Shown here: positions 17,039 to 26,235 of the stretch, in pieces | Layout: every line of letters starts with the position of its first letter | Numbering within the stretch: position 1 is the stretch's first letter | Assembly: GCF_024137025.1 (NCBI RefSeq) | Contig: NZ_JAMYJR010000018.1 | Span: 1 to 64,000, forward strand | Length of the DNA: 64,000 nt | From: Paractinoplanes aksuensis | Lineage (GTDB): Bacteria; Actinomycetota; Actinomycetes; Mycobacteriales; Micromonosporaceae | Direction of reading: 5' to 3' | Program-made: the position numbers and the translations under genes | Notes under the pieces: generated by a model | Told to the model about the DNA's origin: nothing | Databases searched by the model: none | Seen by the model: only the letters and a program-made list of their open reading frames with translations

Positions 17039-17694
17039 AGCGGATTGGTCAGCAGCATGACGCCGCCGTAGACCAGGGCAGCCATCGAACCGAGCCAGAA
17101 CAGCGCCACGAAGAACGCGTCGGACAACCCGGTCGCCTTGGCCAGCGACCCGGTGTCGGGTTCGCCGCCGTTCTTCCAGTTGCCGTACAGCTCGGGAATC
17201 TGGCGGGTGCCACCCATCAGCAAGAACCAGATCCAGATGTACGTGAACACGAGCTGGACGTCCGCGCCGGCGCGCATCGCCACCGTCCACACGAGCGCGC
17301 CGGTCGCGGGCACGGCGATGAACCCGAAGATGTTGCGCACCATCACCAGCAGCAAGGCCAGCAGCACCAGGGTCATGAGCAGGATCGACCGCGGACTGAT
17401 GCCGCGCACCAGCATCCAGGCCCCGGCCAGTCCGAAGATCGACGGGCCCAGGTACCCGGCCAGTCCCGCGGCGAGAGTCTGCAGGACCGACCACTTCTCT
17501 TGCCGATAGACGGTCGCGCCGGCCCCGCCGCGATCCACCCGGACCTTCTTGACGACCAGCCCGGTGAGCGACCCGAACATCGCATGCCCACCCTCGTGGG
17601 CGATCGTGATGGCATGGGTGGTGATCCGCCACAACGGCACGGCCGCGATGAAGGCCACGATCGCGGTCGTCCATGCCAGCCCCGGGCCCTCCAT
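17035..17694 (-). CDS. M50B-family membrane metallopeptidase (first of a pair)
   Basis: This 219-residue multi-pass membrane protein carries the zinc motif HEGGH (in ITIAHEGGHAMFGSLTG) next to its first transmembrane helix, typical of the M50B (SpoIVFB/YugP-like DUF) group of actinobacteria. A later GYLGPSIFGLAGAWML segment corresponds to the conserved second half. It may be an intramembrane protease, but no substrate is apparent. A paralogue with the same layout lies 258 bp upstream on the same strand. Both interrupt the accD5-accE order. Confidence 0.82.
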   Translation of the reverse strand: MEGPGLAWTTAIVAFIAAVPLWRITTHAITIAHEGGHAMFGSLTGLVVKKVRVDRGGAGATVYRQEKWSVLQTLAAGLAGYLGPSIFGLAGAWMLVRGISPRSILLMTLVLLALLLVMVRNIFGFIAVPATGALVWTVAMRAGADVQLVFTYIWIWFLLMGGTRQIPELYGNWKNGGEPDTGSLAKATGLSDAFFVALFWLGSMAALVYGGVMLLTNPL

Positions 17695-17821
17695 GCCCGG
17701 AAGTTATCCCCGCGGGCGCAGCCACCCCATCACCCTTCGGTCCGGATATGTAACCCGAAGGAAGCGTTCCGTGATTGCAGTTCATCCACCTGCGCGCTGC
17801 TTCACGCGGGGCGCCACAGCC

Positions 17822-17861
17822 TGTGGACGAATCCGTTTCACCCGCCGTCACCTGTGGACAA
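17822..17861. other. DnaA-box-like 9-mers between the two M50B genes
   Basis: The 257-bp gap between the peptidase genes (17695-17951) contains TGTGGACAA (17853-17861), the exact complement of the actinobacterial DnaA box TTGTCCACA. A one-mismatch copy, TGTGGACGA, lies at 17822-17830, 31 bp away in the same orientation. No other origin feature is present. Chance occurrence is possible; I see nothing else in this gap. Confidence 0.35.
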
Positions 17862-17951
17862 CTCACCTCGTCAGGCTTGACACCGGCGTAGTTTCACTCA
17901 CATCTCCCCGAGGCGGGAGGGGGCTAGGGATGGAGACGCCGCTTTTGAAGA

Positions 17952-18686
17952 TCAAGAAGTGCTGGCTGGGAGCCACTGGCCGGCGAGCAGGAAAGCGCCC
18001 ACGAGCAGGGCGATCACGTTGACGACCAGGAAGACGCCGACCCAGAAGAGTGCGGGCACGTGAGTGATGTGGGCCAGTTGATCCGCGTCCGACTCGGGCA
18101 TGCGGCCTCGGCGGCGCAGGCTCTGCAGCTCGAAGACCGGGCGCACACCGCCGAACAGCAGGAACCACACCCCGGCGTACGCAAATGCGGCTTGCACCTC
18201 GGGCGACGCCCACCAGGAGACGGCGAAGACGATCGCCCCCGTGACGACCAGGGAGAGCACGCCGAACAGGTTCCGGATGTTGATCAGCATGAGGAGCAGC
18301 AACAGCACGGCCAGCCAGAGCAGCAGCGTGATGCGGTTGCCGCCGAGCAGCCAGGCGCCCAGCACACCGACCAGTGATGGTGCGATGTAGCCGCCCAAAA
18401 GGGTGAGCATCATGCCGGGGCCGGTCGGGCGGCCCGACGACAGGGTCAGGCCGGACGTGTCGAACTCGAGCCGGATGCCGCGCAACCGACGCCCGGTGAG
18501 CAGGGCGAACAGCGCGTGCCCACCCTCGTGGGCGATCGTGACGGCGTTGCGGGCGATCCGCCACACCGGCCGGAACGCCACCGCCAGCAGACCGGCCAGC
18601 GCGGTGAGCAGCACCAGCAGGCCGGGCGGGTCCGGTTGGGCCCCGAGCAGCTTGTCCCAGAAGTCAGTCACGCTCTCGATCGACAC
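17952..18686 (-). CDS. M50B-family membrane metallopeptidase (second of a pair)
   Basis: The protein has 244 residues and six or so transmembrane segments. The zinc motif HEGGH lies in VTIAHEGGHALFALLTG, closely matching the neighbouring paralogue, and GGYIAPSLVGVLGAWLL parallels the GYLGPSIFGLAGAWML block of that protein. The N terminus carries an extra 40 residues (IESVTDFWDKLL). Tandem duplication followed by divergence explains the pair. ATG 18686 is the start. Function is unknown beyond probable membrane proteolysis. Confidence 0.82.
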   Translation of the reverse strand: MSIESVTDFWDKLLGAQPDPPGLLVLLTALAGLLAVAFRPVWRIARNAVTIAHEGGHALFALLTGRRLRGIRLEFDTSGLTLSSGRPTGPGMMLTLLGGYIAPSLVGVLGAWLLGGNRITLLLWLAVLLLLLMLINIRNLFGVLSLVVTGAIVFAVSWWASPEVQAAFAYAGVWFLLFGGVRPVFELQSLRRRGRMPESDADQLAHITHVPALFWVGVFLVVNVIALLVGAFLLAGQWLPASTS

Positions 18687-18724
18687 AGCGCGGAACTGTA
18701 TCTGATCCCGCTAAGCGGATCCTG

Positions 18725-18922
18725 TTATGCGCGAACTTTGGTAGCACGCTTAGTGAGCAGCGGTCGGGCCACTATCACCCCACCGGCCAGCACCACCAGC
18801 GCGACGAGGACCGAGATCGTGACCAAGGCCCCGGCCGCAGCGGCGAGAATGGCCAGGTCAGCGAGGGCCACGAGCATCCACAGAGCCATCGTGGGCTTCC
18901 GGCCGTGCCGTCGGCAGATCAT
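18725..18922 (-). CDS. Small two-helix membrane protein
   Basis: This is a 65-residue protein with a basic start (MICRRHGRK), two hydrophobic stretches (about 13-32 and 33-52) and a basic end (LLTKRATKVRA). The ribosome site GGAGGT, five bases before ATG 18922, is the strongest in the area, which argues for a real gene. It starts 63 bp after the end of the large Ser/Thr kinase gene on the same strand, so it may be cotranscribed and could be a kinase accessory. I recognise no family. Confidence 0.65.
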   Translation of the reverse strand: MICRRHGRKPTMALWMLVALADLAILAAAAGALVTISVLVALVVLAGGVIVARPLLTKRATKVRA

Positions 18923-18985
18923 GTCGTACCTCCGATCGTGATGCGAAGTGAACTACCCATTCATTCGCGTCATCACTCACCGGAG

Positions 18986-21900
18986 TTACTTTTTGGGCTG
19001 AAACCCCTGGTAAACGAGCTTCAGATCGGCCTGCGAAGCGTTCCAGTCCTCGGGCGAGACATACCAGGAGAGCGAGTACGCCTGATTGTCGCTGACGATG
19101 ATGTTGCGCTTCACCGCGTGCTGCGGGTTGCCGGTGCTCGTCGTGTAGAAGAACTCCCAGTCCGCGGCCTGCTTGAAATAGTTGCTGACCGGGACCAGCT
19201 TCACCTTCTCGTAATTCCGGTAGTCGCGGCCGGCGCGGTCCCTCTCCTGCTGCTTCCAGTCGGCGAGCGCGTCGGGCTTGGGGTCGTCGGTCTGGTCGAT
19301 CAGCAGCAGGCGGTTGTTCCACTTGATACGCGTCTCGCTGCCGGACTTCCGCACGTCAGCACCCTTGGGCGCCGGAACCTTGAAGCCGGTGCTGTCGGAG
19401 TAGACGCGCCACGTGCTCGGCAGGGTCTGCGCGGGCGGGCTCGACGGTGGGGTGGTCGCCGGCTTGGACGGGGTGCTGCTGGTGGCCGGCTTCTCCGGAG
19501 CGCCGCCAGCCGATGCCGTGGGGACCGCCGGGGGCTGCTGGGACTGGTTGTCGTCACCACCGTCGTCGTTGCCGAGGACGCCGATGAGCACGGCCACCAG
19601 CACCACGATGAGCAGCAGGATGCCACCAGCGACGGCGGCCTGGCCGTACGTGAGCCGGGTGCCGAAAACGGTGACGCCGGGCGATTGACGCACCGGCATG
19701 GGCGTCCAGGCCGGGCGGGCCGAGCGGTTGAACGCGGGGGCCGGGCTCATCGGCTCGACGTCGTCGTCCGGCACGGGTTCGGCCCTGGGCGGGGCCGCAC
19801 GCTTCACGGCGGGCACTTCCACCTGCGTACGGTCTTCGGCCGCGACGGATTCGGCCGGCTTCGCGGCCTTGTCGTCCTTGGTCTGTACGTCGGTGGCCTC
19901 GTCCGCCACGGCCGTCTTCTCGCTCGTGGCGACGGCTTCCGCCTCGGGTGCTGGCGGCTTCTCGACGCTCATCGGCGTCGTGGCTTCGGGCGCGCTTTCC
20001 TGCTCGGCAGTATCCGGCGCTTTTGACTGCTCGGCGGTCACCGGCGCGTTCGGCTGCTCGGCGGTTTCCGGTTCGCTGTCGGGCGTGGCGGCCGCTGGGG
20101 CGCTGGTCGGCGCAGCAGAGGCCGCGACGGCGGCGGCGGACTCCGGCTGCTCGGCAGCAGGCTTCTGCCTCTTCGCCGGTACGGCTGCCTTCTTGCCCTT
20201 GGCCGGGGTGGTTTTGGCGGGGCTGACGACCTGGGTCGCGTCCACGACCACGGGCTTCTCGGCCTCAGCCGGCTCATCCGACTTGGTGGCCTCGGTCTTT
20301 ACTCCGGCCGGGGCGGTCTCTTCAGGCTGGGCCTCGGCCGGCTTGGTCTCCGCGAGCTTGGACTCGGCCGCTTCGGGCTTCGCAGGCTCGGGCTTCGTCG
20401 CCGTTTCGGGCTTCGTCGCCGTTTCGGGCTTTGTCGCGGGCTCGGGCTTCGTCGCCGGCTCGAGCTTTGTCGCGGGCTCGGGCTCAATCGCGGGCTCGGG
20501 ATTTGTCGTCCGGTCGACGGGCGCCGAGATCTTCGTGGTCTTGTCGGCCGGCGGGGCGACCGGGGCCGCGATCTTCGTCGTCCGGTCGGCCGGCTCGGAG
20601 ATCTTGGTCGTCTGGTCGACGGGCGCCGAGATCTTGGTCGTCGGGTCGGCCGAGGGCTGCTTCGGCTTGGCCGGCGCCGGGGTGTTCTTCAGCGGCGTCT
20701 GGATCTTGGTGGTCGGGTCGGCCTGGGCCGGGACCGGCTTCGGCTCGGCCGGCGCGTCCGGTTCCGTCCGCGGGATCAGCGCCGTGGCGTCGGCCAGCGA
20801 GCGCTCGTGCTCGGGGGCAGCCTTCTTACGGCGGTTGGCCGCGACATCAGCCGCCGTGAAACCGGACTGCGCGCCACGCGACGTACGGGAAAGACCACCG
20901 CTCGCGTGCGGGCCTGAGCGCGGCGAATCGGGCGCGATGAACGTGGTCTTGTCGTCGCGGATCGGCGGCCCGTCGATCCGCGTGGCGTCGAGCTTGGGCC
21001 CGTCGACCCTGGTCGCGTCGAGGCGCGGCGCGTCCACCTTCGGCGCGTCGACCCGGGTCGGGGTCTCGGCGGCGGGACGGCTCACCGGGGCCTTGCCCGG
21101 CGCGAAGATCGGCCGGCCCTCACCGGCGCCCGGGCGACCCGGGTTGACCGGCGGCTGCGGCGGGCTCGCGGCCCGGCCCTGCCCCGGGGTCACCGGCGTA
21201 CGCCCCGGCGGGTTGGCCGGACGGGCGACGGGCGGACGCGGACCGGGCACCACCGGGGTCGAAGCGGTGCCCCCGGTCAACGCGGCCCGGTCGCGGCCGA
21301 CACCCGGACGACGCATCGTCGGGCTCATCGGGAAACTCAGCTTGGAACGGCGGCCGGCCGCGCGCAGCAGCAGACGCTCGGCCTCCTCGGCGTTGATGCG
21401 GTGCGTCGGGTCCTTGCGCAGCAGGCCGTTGAGCACGGGCTTCATCGGGCCGGCGTTACGCGCGGGCGGCGGGTTCTCGGTGGCCAGCGCGGCCAGCGTG
21501 GCGATCGCGGACGGGCGGGCGAACGGCGAAGCGCCCTCGACCGCGGCGTACAGCGTGGCGCCCAGCGACCACAGGTCGGCCGCCGGACCGGCGGAACCGT
21601 CCCGGGCCCGCTCGGGCGCGATGTAGGCCGGGGAGCCCAGCACGAGACCCGTACGCGTGACGTTGGGGTCGCCCGGCACGGTGGCCAGCCCGAAGTCGGT
21701 GAGCACGACCCGGCCCTCGGCCCCGATGAGCACGTTGCCCGGCTTGACGTCGCGGTGCACGACGCCGGCCCGGTGAGCGGCCCGCAGCGCGTTGAGCACG
21801 CCCAGGCCCATCTCGGCCGTCCGGACCGGGCTGAAGGGCCCGTCGGCGGCCAGCGTGTCCTGCAGCGAGCGGGACGGCACGTACTCCATGACGATCCACG

Positions 21901-22168
21901 GGTCGGCGTCCGTCCGCAGCACGTCGAAGACACGGACCACGTTGATGTTGTTGAGCCGGGCGATCGCGCGTGCCTCGCGCAGCGACCTCTCCCGCATCTC
22001 TTGCCGCTCGGCCGCGGTCAGCCCCGGCGGCGGCACCAGTTCCTTGATGGCGACCTCACGGTGCAGGACGACATCGGTCGCCCGCCAGACACGACCCATC
22101 CCGCCCTGACCGAGCGGCGCGATAAGCCGGTAACGGTCAGCGACTACGAGCGGGGGAGAGGAAGACAT
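18986..22168 (-). CDS. Membrane Ser/Thr protein kinase with very long low-complexity linker
   Basis: This 1060-residue PknB-type kinase has a cytoplasmic kinase domain at about 10-275: Gly loop GQGGMGRVW, catalytic HRDVKPGN, DFGLAT and activation-end SPAYIAPERA. A roughly 550-residue Pro/Ala/Thr/Lys/Glu-rich linker follows, with repeats such as TTKISAPVD, TTKIAAPV and ATKPEPATKPET. One transmembrane helix lies near 842-867. An outside domain of about 150 residues ends at YQGFQPKK. The outer domain begins STGFKVPAPKG and resembles that of the second kinase at 42.3 kb (GITVAVPKG). ATG 22168 is used; a GTG one codon earlier is possible. The stimulus is unknown. Confidence 0.9.
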   Translation of the reverse strand: MSSSPPLVVADRYRLIAPLGQGGMGRVWRATDVVLHREVAIKELVPPPGLTAAERQEMRERSLREARAIARLNNINVVRVFDVLRTDADPWIVMEYVPSRSLQDTLAADGPFSPVRTAEMGLGVLNALRAAHRAGVVHRDVKPGNVLIGAEGRVVLTDFGLATVPGDPNVTRTGLVLGSPAYIAPERARDGSAGPAADLWSLGATLYAAVEGASPFARPSAIATLAALATENPPPARNAGPMKPVLNGLLRKDPTHRINAEEAERLLLRAAGRRSKLSFPMSPTMRRPGVGRDRAALTGGTASTPVVPGPRPPVARPANPPGRTPVTPGQGRAASPPQPPVNPGRPGAGEGRPIFAPGKAPVSRPAAETPTRVDAPKVDAPRLDATRVDGPKLDATRIDGPPIRDDKTTFIAPDSPRSGPHASGGLSRTSRGAQSGFTAADVAANRRKKAAPEHERSLADATALIPRTEPDAPAEPKPVPAQADPTTKIQTPLKNTPAPAKPKQPSADPTTKISAPVDQTTKISEPADRTTKIAAPVAPPADKTTKISAPVDRTTNPEPAIEPEPATKLEPATKPEPATKPETATKPETATKPEPAKPEAAESKLAETKPAEAQPEETAPAGVKTEATKSDEPAEAEKPVVVDATQVVSPAKTTPAKGKKAAVPAKRQKPAAEQPESAAAVAASAAPTSAPAAATPDSEPETAEQPNAPVTAEQSKAPDTAEQESAPEATTPMSVEKPPAPEAEAVATSEKTAVADEATDVQTKDDKAAKPAESVAAEDRTQVEVPAVKRAAPPRAEPVPDDDVEPMSPAPAFNRSARPAWTPMPVRQSPGVTVFGTRLTYGQAAVAGGILLLIVVLVAVLIGVLGNDDGGDDNQSQQPPAVPTASAGGAPEKPATSSTPSKPATTPPSSPPAQTLPSTWRVYSDSTGFKVPAPKGADVRKSGSETRIKWNNRLLLIDQTDDPKPDALADWKQQERDRAGRDYRNYEKVKLVPVSNYFKQAADWEFFYTTSTGNPQHAVKRNIIVSDNQAYSLSWYVSPEDWNASQADLKLVYQGFQPKK

Positions 22169-22269
22169 CACGGAGAAAATACCCGGTCATGTCGAGCGAC
22201 AGCGAATCGATCAGCCGAGTGTGGGATGCGTGTCACCGGATCTTCCCAGCCAGGCCGTACGCTCGGTCG

Positions 22270-22467
22270 ATGAATACGGAACCGCTGGTCAGCGTCGTCC
22301 GCGGCGAGCCGACCGAGATCGAGCTGGCCGCGCTGGTCACGGTGCTGATGGCAGCATCCAGCGAAGTGGATGCGTCCCCTGCTCAGCCCCCGGTTTCCCA
22401 CTGGGCCCGATCCGCACGCCCATCGATGCGCCAAAGCTCGTGGAAGGCGTCCCACCTCCCCCGATAG
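22270..22467 (+). CDS. accE: Acyl-CoA carboxylase epsilon subunit
   Basis: This is a 65-residue protein. The N-terminal half (LVSVVRGEPTEIELAALVTV) matches the characteristic RGxPTxEELAALVAVL core, and the end (SHWARSARP ... WKASHLPR) matches the WxxRARxxRxxxxxGxxAWRASGLPR signature of AccE/PccE. The subunit bridges and stimulates the alpha-beta carboxylase complex in actinobacteria. It normally sits directly after accD5/pccB; here it is 5.2 kb away, behind twin peptidases and a kinase transcribed from the other strand. ATG 22270 is the only good start; the ribosome site is weak. Confidence 0.82.
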   Translation: MNTEPLVSVVRGEPTEIELAALVTVLMAASSEVDASPAQPPVSHWARSARPSMRQSSWKASHLPR

Positions 22468-22559
22468 ATCATCATCCGTCACTGTCCACAGGGTCCCCGG
22501 CGCTGGCAGTGACCGACTACGCTCACAGGCGCTTGGAAGTTCCGACCGGGGAGGCGCAG

Positions 22560-22988
22560 ATGATTCCGGAGGAGGACCGCGGTCCCGCATGGCTGCGTGA
22601 CTACGGCACCACCGACTTCGGCGCGATCGAGGCCGACATCCAGGCCATGGAACAGTTCGCCGCCAAACTCGCCGCCAACGTGAAAGACAGCTACGCCCCC
22701 CACATGTCGACGGTGAGCGAGTCGATGGGCACCCCGCTGCCCCCGCCGCCGGGCGAGTTCGTCGAGCTTTCGTCGTTCCTGCTGGCCCACCGCGAGGCGC
22801 AGGACGTCACCCATCAGAACGTCTACAACTACGCGAACGGCACTCAGGGCTTCGCCAACGCGGCCGCCGACATCAGCAAGCAGTACAGCGGCAGCGACGC
22901 TTTCGCCCACGCCCGCGTCAGCGACGTCAACAAGGCATTCGACAAGGTCGGCATCCCCGACGCCACCACGCCCGAGGGAGACCTCTGA
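22560..22988 (+). CDS. Probable type VII secretion-associated WXG-like helical protein
   Basis: This is a 142-residue, mostly helical protein without a signal peptide. It begins MIPEEDRGPAWLRDYG and has a helix-turn-helix hairpin arrangement (AIEADIQAMEQFAAKLAANV ... VYNYANGTQGFANAAADISK), like actinobacterial ESX-family substrates. I do not see an exact WXG. A GGGAGG ribosome site precedes ATG 22560. The stop overlaps the next gene start (TGATG), so the genes are translationally coupled. Position in front of a PPE-like protein and a mycosin supports a role in type VII secretion. Confidence 0.6.
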   Translation: MIPEEDRGPAWLRDYGTTDFGAIEADIQAMEQFAAKLAANVKDSYAPHMSTVSESMGTPLPPPPGEFVELSSFLLAHREAQDVTHQNVYNYANGTQGFANAAADISKQYSGSDAFAHARVSDVNKAFDKVGIPDATTPEGDL

Positions 22989-24373
22989 TGCTCGTCGCAG
23001 CAGGCGGTGGCGGTGCCGGCGGCACGCCGTGGGGCATGCTGACCGTGCAACAGATGCAGACGCTGATCCAAAACCCCGACACCGAGCGCCACTATGAGCT
23101 GCTGACGGGCTGGAAGCAGTCGGCCGACCTCCTGGTCGAACACCGCTGGCAGGTGCAGAACTACCGAGACAACCTCGCATCGGTCTGGCCCCCGGAAAAG
23201 AACGCAGCCTCGGCGGCCTACATCGCCCGCCTGGACGAGCTGATCACCAACCTGAGCGAAACCTACGAAGCGGCAGTCTCCAACCACGACGCCTTCGCCG
23301 CGGCCACGCTCTCCATCAGCCTCGCCCAAAAAGAAATGAACGACCTAGCCCGCGAGTACGAGTCAAACGAGCAACTCCTACTCACCCACACAGCCCAACA
23401 ACAGTCGGCCAGCGCCAACCCCCAACCCACCCCCAGCCCAAGCCCCAGCGGCGAACAGCCCCCCGTCGCCCCCGGCCGCCAGGAAGCCCTACACCAAAAA
23501 GCCGTAACCCTCCTGAGCGGCGTAAGCGCAGACCTCGCCCTGGCTCAATTCAACATTCAGACGCCCAAGCCATATCGGCCGAATCCTAAGTTTGACGACC
23601 CGACCGAGACTGGCAGCGGGGGTTATGTACCTCCCGCCATCCCTCCTGTCGTGCCGAGCTTCGGTACCGAGGCGGCTCCTTCGACGAGCTCGCGGCCCCC
23701 GACTGCGCCCTTCCCAACATCGCCGTCCGTCGCGCCACCCGGGACCCCGCAGCCGCCCGCTCCTCAGCCAGGGCTAGTTCTGGGTGGTGCAAATCCTTCG
23801 GCCTCGCCACCCCCTTTCTCCGGACCCGCAACGCTTGCACCAACAGTTCCCACCGTCTCTGGACCCTCACCGCTCTTACCTGGCGGGATACCGCCAGGGC
23901 CAACTGCTTTCAGCCCTCTCGGCGGAAGTTCGGTCTTGCCGCCCGCGACGTCTGGGGCGCCCAGTCGGAATACAAGCGTGCTCCGCGATGGGCTCGGCCG
24001 CCCCGGAGGATCGGCTTCAGGAAACCCTCATGTGATGCCACCGGGTGGGCTGATCGGTGGGGTCCCCGGCGTCGGCGTGGCTCAGCCCGGCGGCGCACGG
24101 CCCTCCCCCAATCGAGTAAACCCGGTCGGGGGCGTCATTGGCGGCGCGCCACAGGGCAAGGCAAGCGGAGTTGGTGCCCTTAGCCCACACTCCCCCGCGA
24201 CCAGCGGTATTTACGGCCAACCGAATGGCCACAGACGCAGTCAACGGCAACAACAAGACCACAATCGGTGGGATCCCGATAATCCGTGGCAGACGGAATC
24301 TGGTGTCGAACCCGTCGTCCTGCCACCTCGAGAACGTCGCATCGATCCCGGACCTGCGATCGGCCTAAGTTGA
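22988..24373 (+). CDS. PPE-like/WXG-type secreted protein with long Pro-Gly-rich tail
   Basis: The protein has 461 residues. Residues 25-135 form long helices with a WPPEKNAASAAYIARLDEL segment resembling ESX-family helical hairpins. Residues 150-410 are Pro/Ser/Gly-rich and low complexity. The C-terminal 40 residues (RWDPDNPWQTESGVEPVVLP ... IDPGPAIGLS) look like the conserved end motif of actinobacterial type VII partner proteins next to mycosins. The start overlaps the previous stop, and the end overlaps the mycosin TTG start. Base composition becomes less GC-biased from about 23.55 kb. Confidence 0.65.
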   Translation: MLVAAGGGGAGGTPWGMLTVQQMQTLIQNPDTERHYELLTGWKQSADLLVEHRWQVQNYRDNLASVWPPEKNAASAAYIARLDELITNLSETYEAAVSNHDAFAAATLSISLAQKEMNDLAREYESNEQLLLTHTAQQQSASANPQPTPSPSPSGEQPPVAPGRQEALHQKAVTLLSGVSADLALAQFNIQTPKPYRPNPKFDDPTETGSGGYVPPAIPPVVPSFGTEAAPSTSSRPPTAPFPTSPSVAPPGTPQPPAPQPGLVLGGANPSASPPPFSGPATLAPTVPTVSGPSPLLPGGIPPGPTAFSPLGGSSVLPPATSGAPSRNTSVLRDGLGRPGGSASGNPHVMPPGGLIGGVPGVGVAQPGGARPSPNRVNPVGGVIGGAPQGKASGVGALSPHSPATSGIYGQPNGHRRSQRQQQDHNRWDPDNPWQTESGVEPVVLPPRERRIDPGPAIGLS

Positions 24374-25518
24374 GGGCATTTCGCAGAGCGGGTGCTGCAA
24401 CCGGAGTTGCATTCCTTGCCATCGCACTAAACCCTCCAAGTCCTGCGTTTGCGGATTCTGTCCGCGATCGTCAGTGGTACTTGAAGAGCTTGGATGTTAC
24501 TAAAACAGCAAGCATTGCAACGGGCGAAGGGATCACAGTAGCCGTCCTAGACACCGGGGTATTCCCGCACCGCGATATCAAGAATAACCTGCTTTCTGGT
24601 AGCGACCAAACCACGACCAACACCAGCAACGGGCAAAGAGATTTCGATGGGCATGGAACTCGAATGGCTGCGCTGATCGCGGGTCACGGACGAGAACCCA
24701 AATCAGGCATTCGGGGAATCGCACCTGCTGCAAAAATCCTACCCATTACCATTTCCAAAACTGGTCGCGAGATCGACTCTGAGGTCATGTCCAAGGGCAT
24801 ATGGTGGGCTGCGCAACACGATGCCAAGATCATCAACATCTCAGCTGGAGCCGGACCCGGCTTCAGCCTTCGCGAAGCCATTGATTCTGCGATCGACGAC
24901 GACATAGTCGTCATTGCGGCAGTGGGCAACACATCTTCAGGCGCGATCGTCAGCTACCCTGCCGCCTTTGACGGTGTTCTTGCGGTTGGAGCTTCAGGAA
25001 GAGATGGAGACCACTCGCCCACTTCCGTGGAAGACGATAAAATCCAGATTTGTGCGCCTGGGGTCGACATCATCTCCGCTCAGCCGAAAAACGGCTACGG
25101 GTCCGCCACTGGAACCTCCGATTCTGCTGCAATTGTTTCCGGCGCCGCCGCTCTCGTAAGGGCTAAGTTTCCCGAGCTCTCGGCAAAGGGCGTTATTCAA
25201 CGACTGACCGAGACAGCGGATGACATCGGACCACCCGGGCGAGATAATGAGTGCGGATTTGGGCGCCTCAATATCATTAAAGCGCTAACCAGTAACGTGC
25301 CACCGGCAGGAGAAGCGACTCCTACCCCCAACACCGACCTTCCGGGCAGACCCAGCAGCGCATCCAGTGTTATCAGGCCGCAGTTTGCATCGCCTAGCGT
25401 CACCGCAACGCCCGAACAAGCTAGCGACGACCGCATTTTGGTGTGGGCCAGCCTTGCAGCCGGCTTGGCTGTCGTCGGGGTGGTTATTGCGGCTGGGCTG
25501 CGTCGGCGGCGGGGATAG
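24370..25518 (+). CDS. mycP: Mycosin-type subtilisin serine protease (type VII secretion)
   Basis: This 382-residue S8 protease has an N-terminal signal peptide (to about residue 28), the catalytic Asp61 (AVLDTGV), His95 (DGHGTRM) and Ser250 (GTSDSAA), a Pro-rich linker, and a C-terminal transmembrane helix (LVWASLAAGLAVVGVVIAAG) with a basic anchor. That is mycosin topology, with the protease outside. TTG 24370 overlaps the previous stop by four bases. The core gene has clearly more A/T at third positions than its neighbours (many AAA, ATT, GCA codons), which suggests recent acquisition. No EccB/C/D/E genes lie nearby. Confidence 0.88.
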   Translation: MRAFRRAGAATGVAFLAIALNPPSPAFADSVRDRQWYLKSLDVTKTASIATGEGITVAVLDTGVFPHRDIKNNLLSGSDQTTTNTSNGQRDFDGHGTRMAALIAGHGREPKSGIRGIAPAAKILPITISKTGREIDSEVMSKGIWWAAQHDAKIINISAGAGPGFSLREAIDSAIDDDIVVIAAVGNTSSGAIVSYPAAFDGVLAVGASGRDGDHSPTSVEDDKIQICAPGVDIISAQPKNGYGSATGTSDSAAIVSGAAALVRAKFPELSAKGVIQRLTETADDIGPPGRDNECGFGRLNIIKALTSNVPPAGEATPTPNTDLPGRPSSASSVIRPQFASPSVTATPEQASDDRILVWASLAAGLAVVGVVIAAGLRRRRG

Positions 25519-25620
25519 CGAGGTACGCAGGCGGCATTGTTCGGGGTGGTGGCCTCGTTTGGGGCCGAAACGGTGGGTTGTGGGGGACTTGGGGCCGGTG
25601 GGGCTTGTAGCCTCGTCAGC

Positions 25621-26235
25621 GTGGAGAAGGACATCGCGTACCGGTTGATTCTTGCTTCGGCTAGTCCGGCTCGGCGTGGGTTGCTGAGTGCGGCTGGGAT
25701 CGAGGCGGACGTCATGGTCAGTGGCGTGGATGAGTCGACCGTGGAGGCTGCGGATGCCGACGCGCTCTGTCTTGCCCTTGCCCGGATGAAGGCGCGCACC
25801 ATCGCCGCCCAACTGAACGCTGACCCGGGGGTCGTGGTGCTCGGGTGCGATTCCGTGCTGGCCTTCGAGGGGGACATCTTCGGCAAGCCGGCCAACGCCG
25901 AAGAAGCCACAGCGCGCTGGAAGCGCATGCGCGGGCGCGCCGGCGTGCTGCACACGGGGCATCACGTGACCAGCCTCGTCACCGGTAAGCAGGCCGAGGC
26001 GGTCGGCACCACCACCGTGCACTTCGCGGACATCAGCGATGCCGAGATCGCGGCCTACGTGGCCAGCGGGGAGCCGTTGCACGTGGCCGGCTCGTTCACG
26101 CTCGACGGGCGCGGGAGCGCCTTCGTCGAGCGCATCGAAGGCGACCCCGGCAACGTCATCGGGCTGTCACTCCCCCTGCTTCGCAACCTCCTCGCCGAGA
26201 TGGGCGTGCCCTACATCGCCCTCTGGAACAAGTAG
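25621..26235 (+). CDS. maf: Maf-family nucleotide pyrophosphatase
   Basis: This 204-residue protein opens with the family signature LILASASPARRGLL and keeps the E in DESTVEA, the catalytic VVLGCDSVL block, and the FGKPANAEEA and LVTGK region. Maf proteins hydrolyse dTTP/UTP or modified nucleotides and are linked to cell-division arrest and house-cleaning. GTG 25621 gives the standard N terminus. It is the maf gene of the conserved carboxylase locus. Its last 40 bases are part of a 92-bp unit that is repeated twice more downstream. Confidence 0.9.
   Translation: MEKDIAYRLILASASPARRGLLSAAGIEADVMVSGVDESTVEAADADALCLALARMKARTIAAQLNADPGVVVLGCDSVLAFEGDIFGKPANAEEATARWKRMRGRAGVLHTGHHVTSLVTGKQAEAVGTTTVHFADISDAEIAAYVASGEPLHVAGSFTLDGRGSAFVERIEGDPGNVIGLSLPLLRNLLAEMGVPYIALWNK

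Noticed and set aside
17695..17951. Replication origin at the DnaA-like boxes
   Set aside because: Only two boxes, no AT-rich unwinding region, and no dnaA, dnaN or parAB genes nearby.
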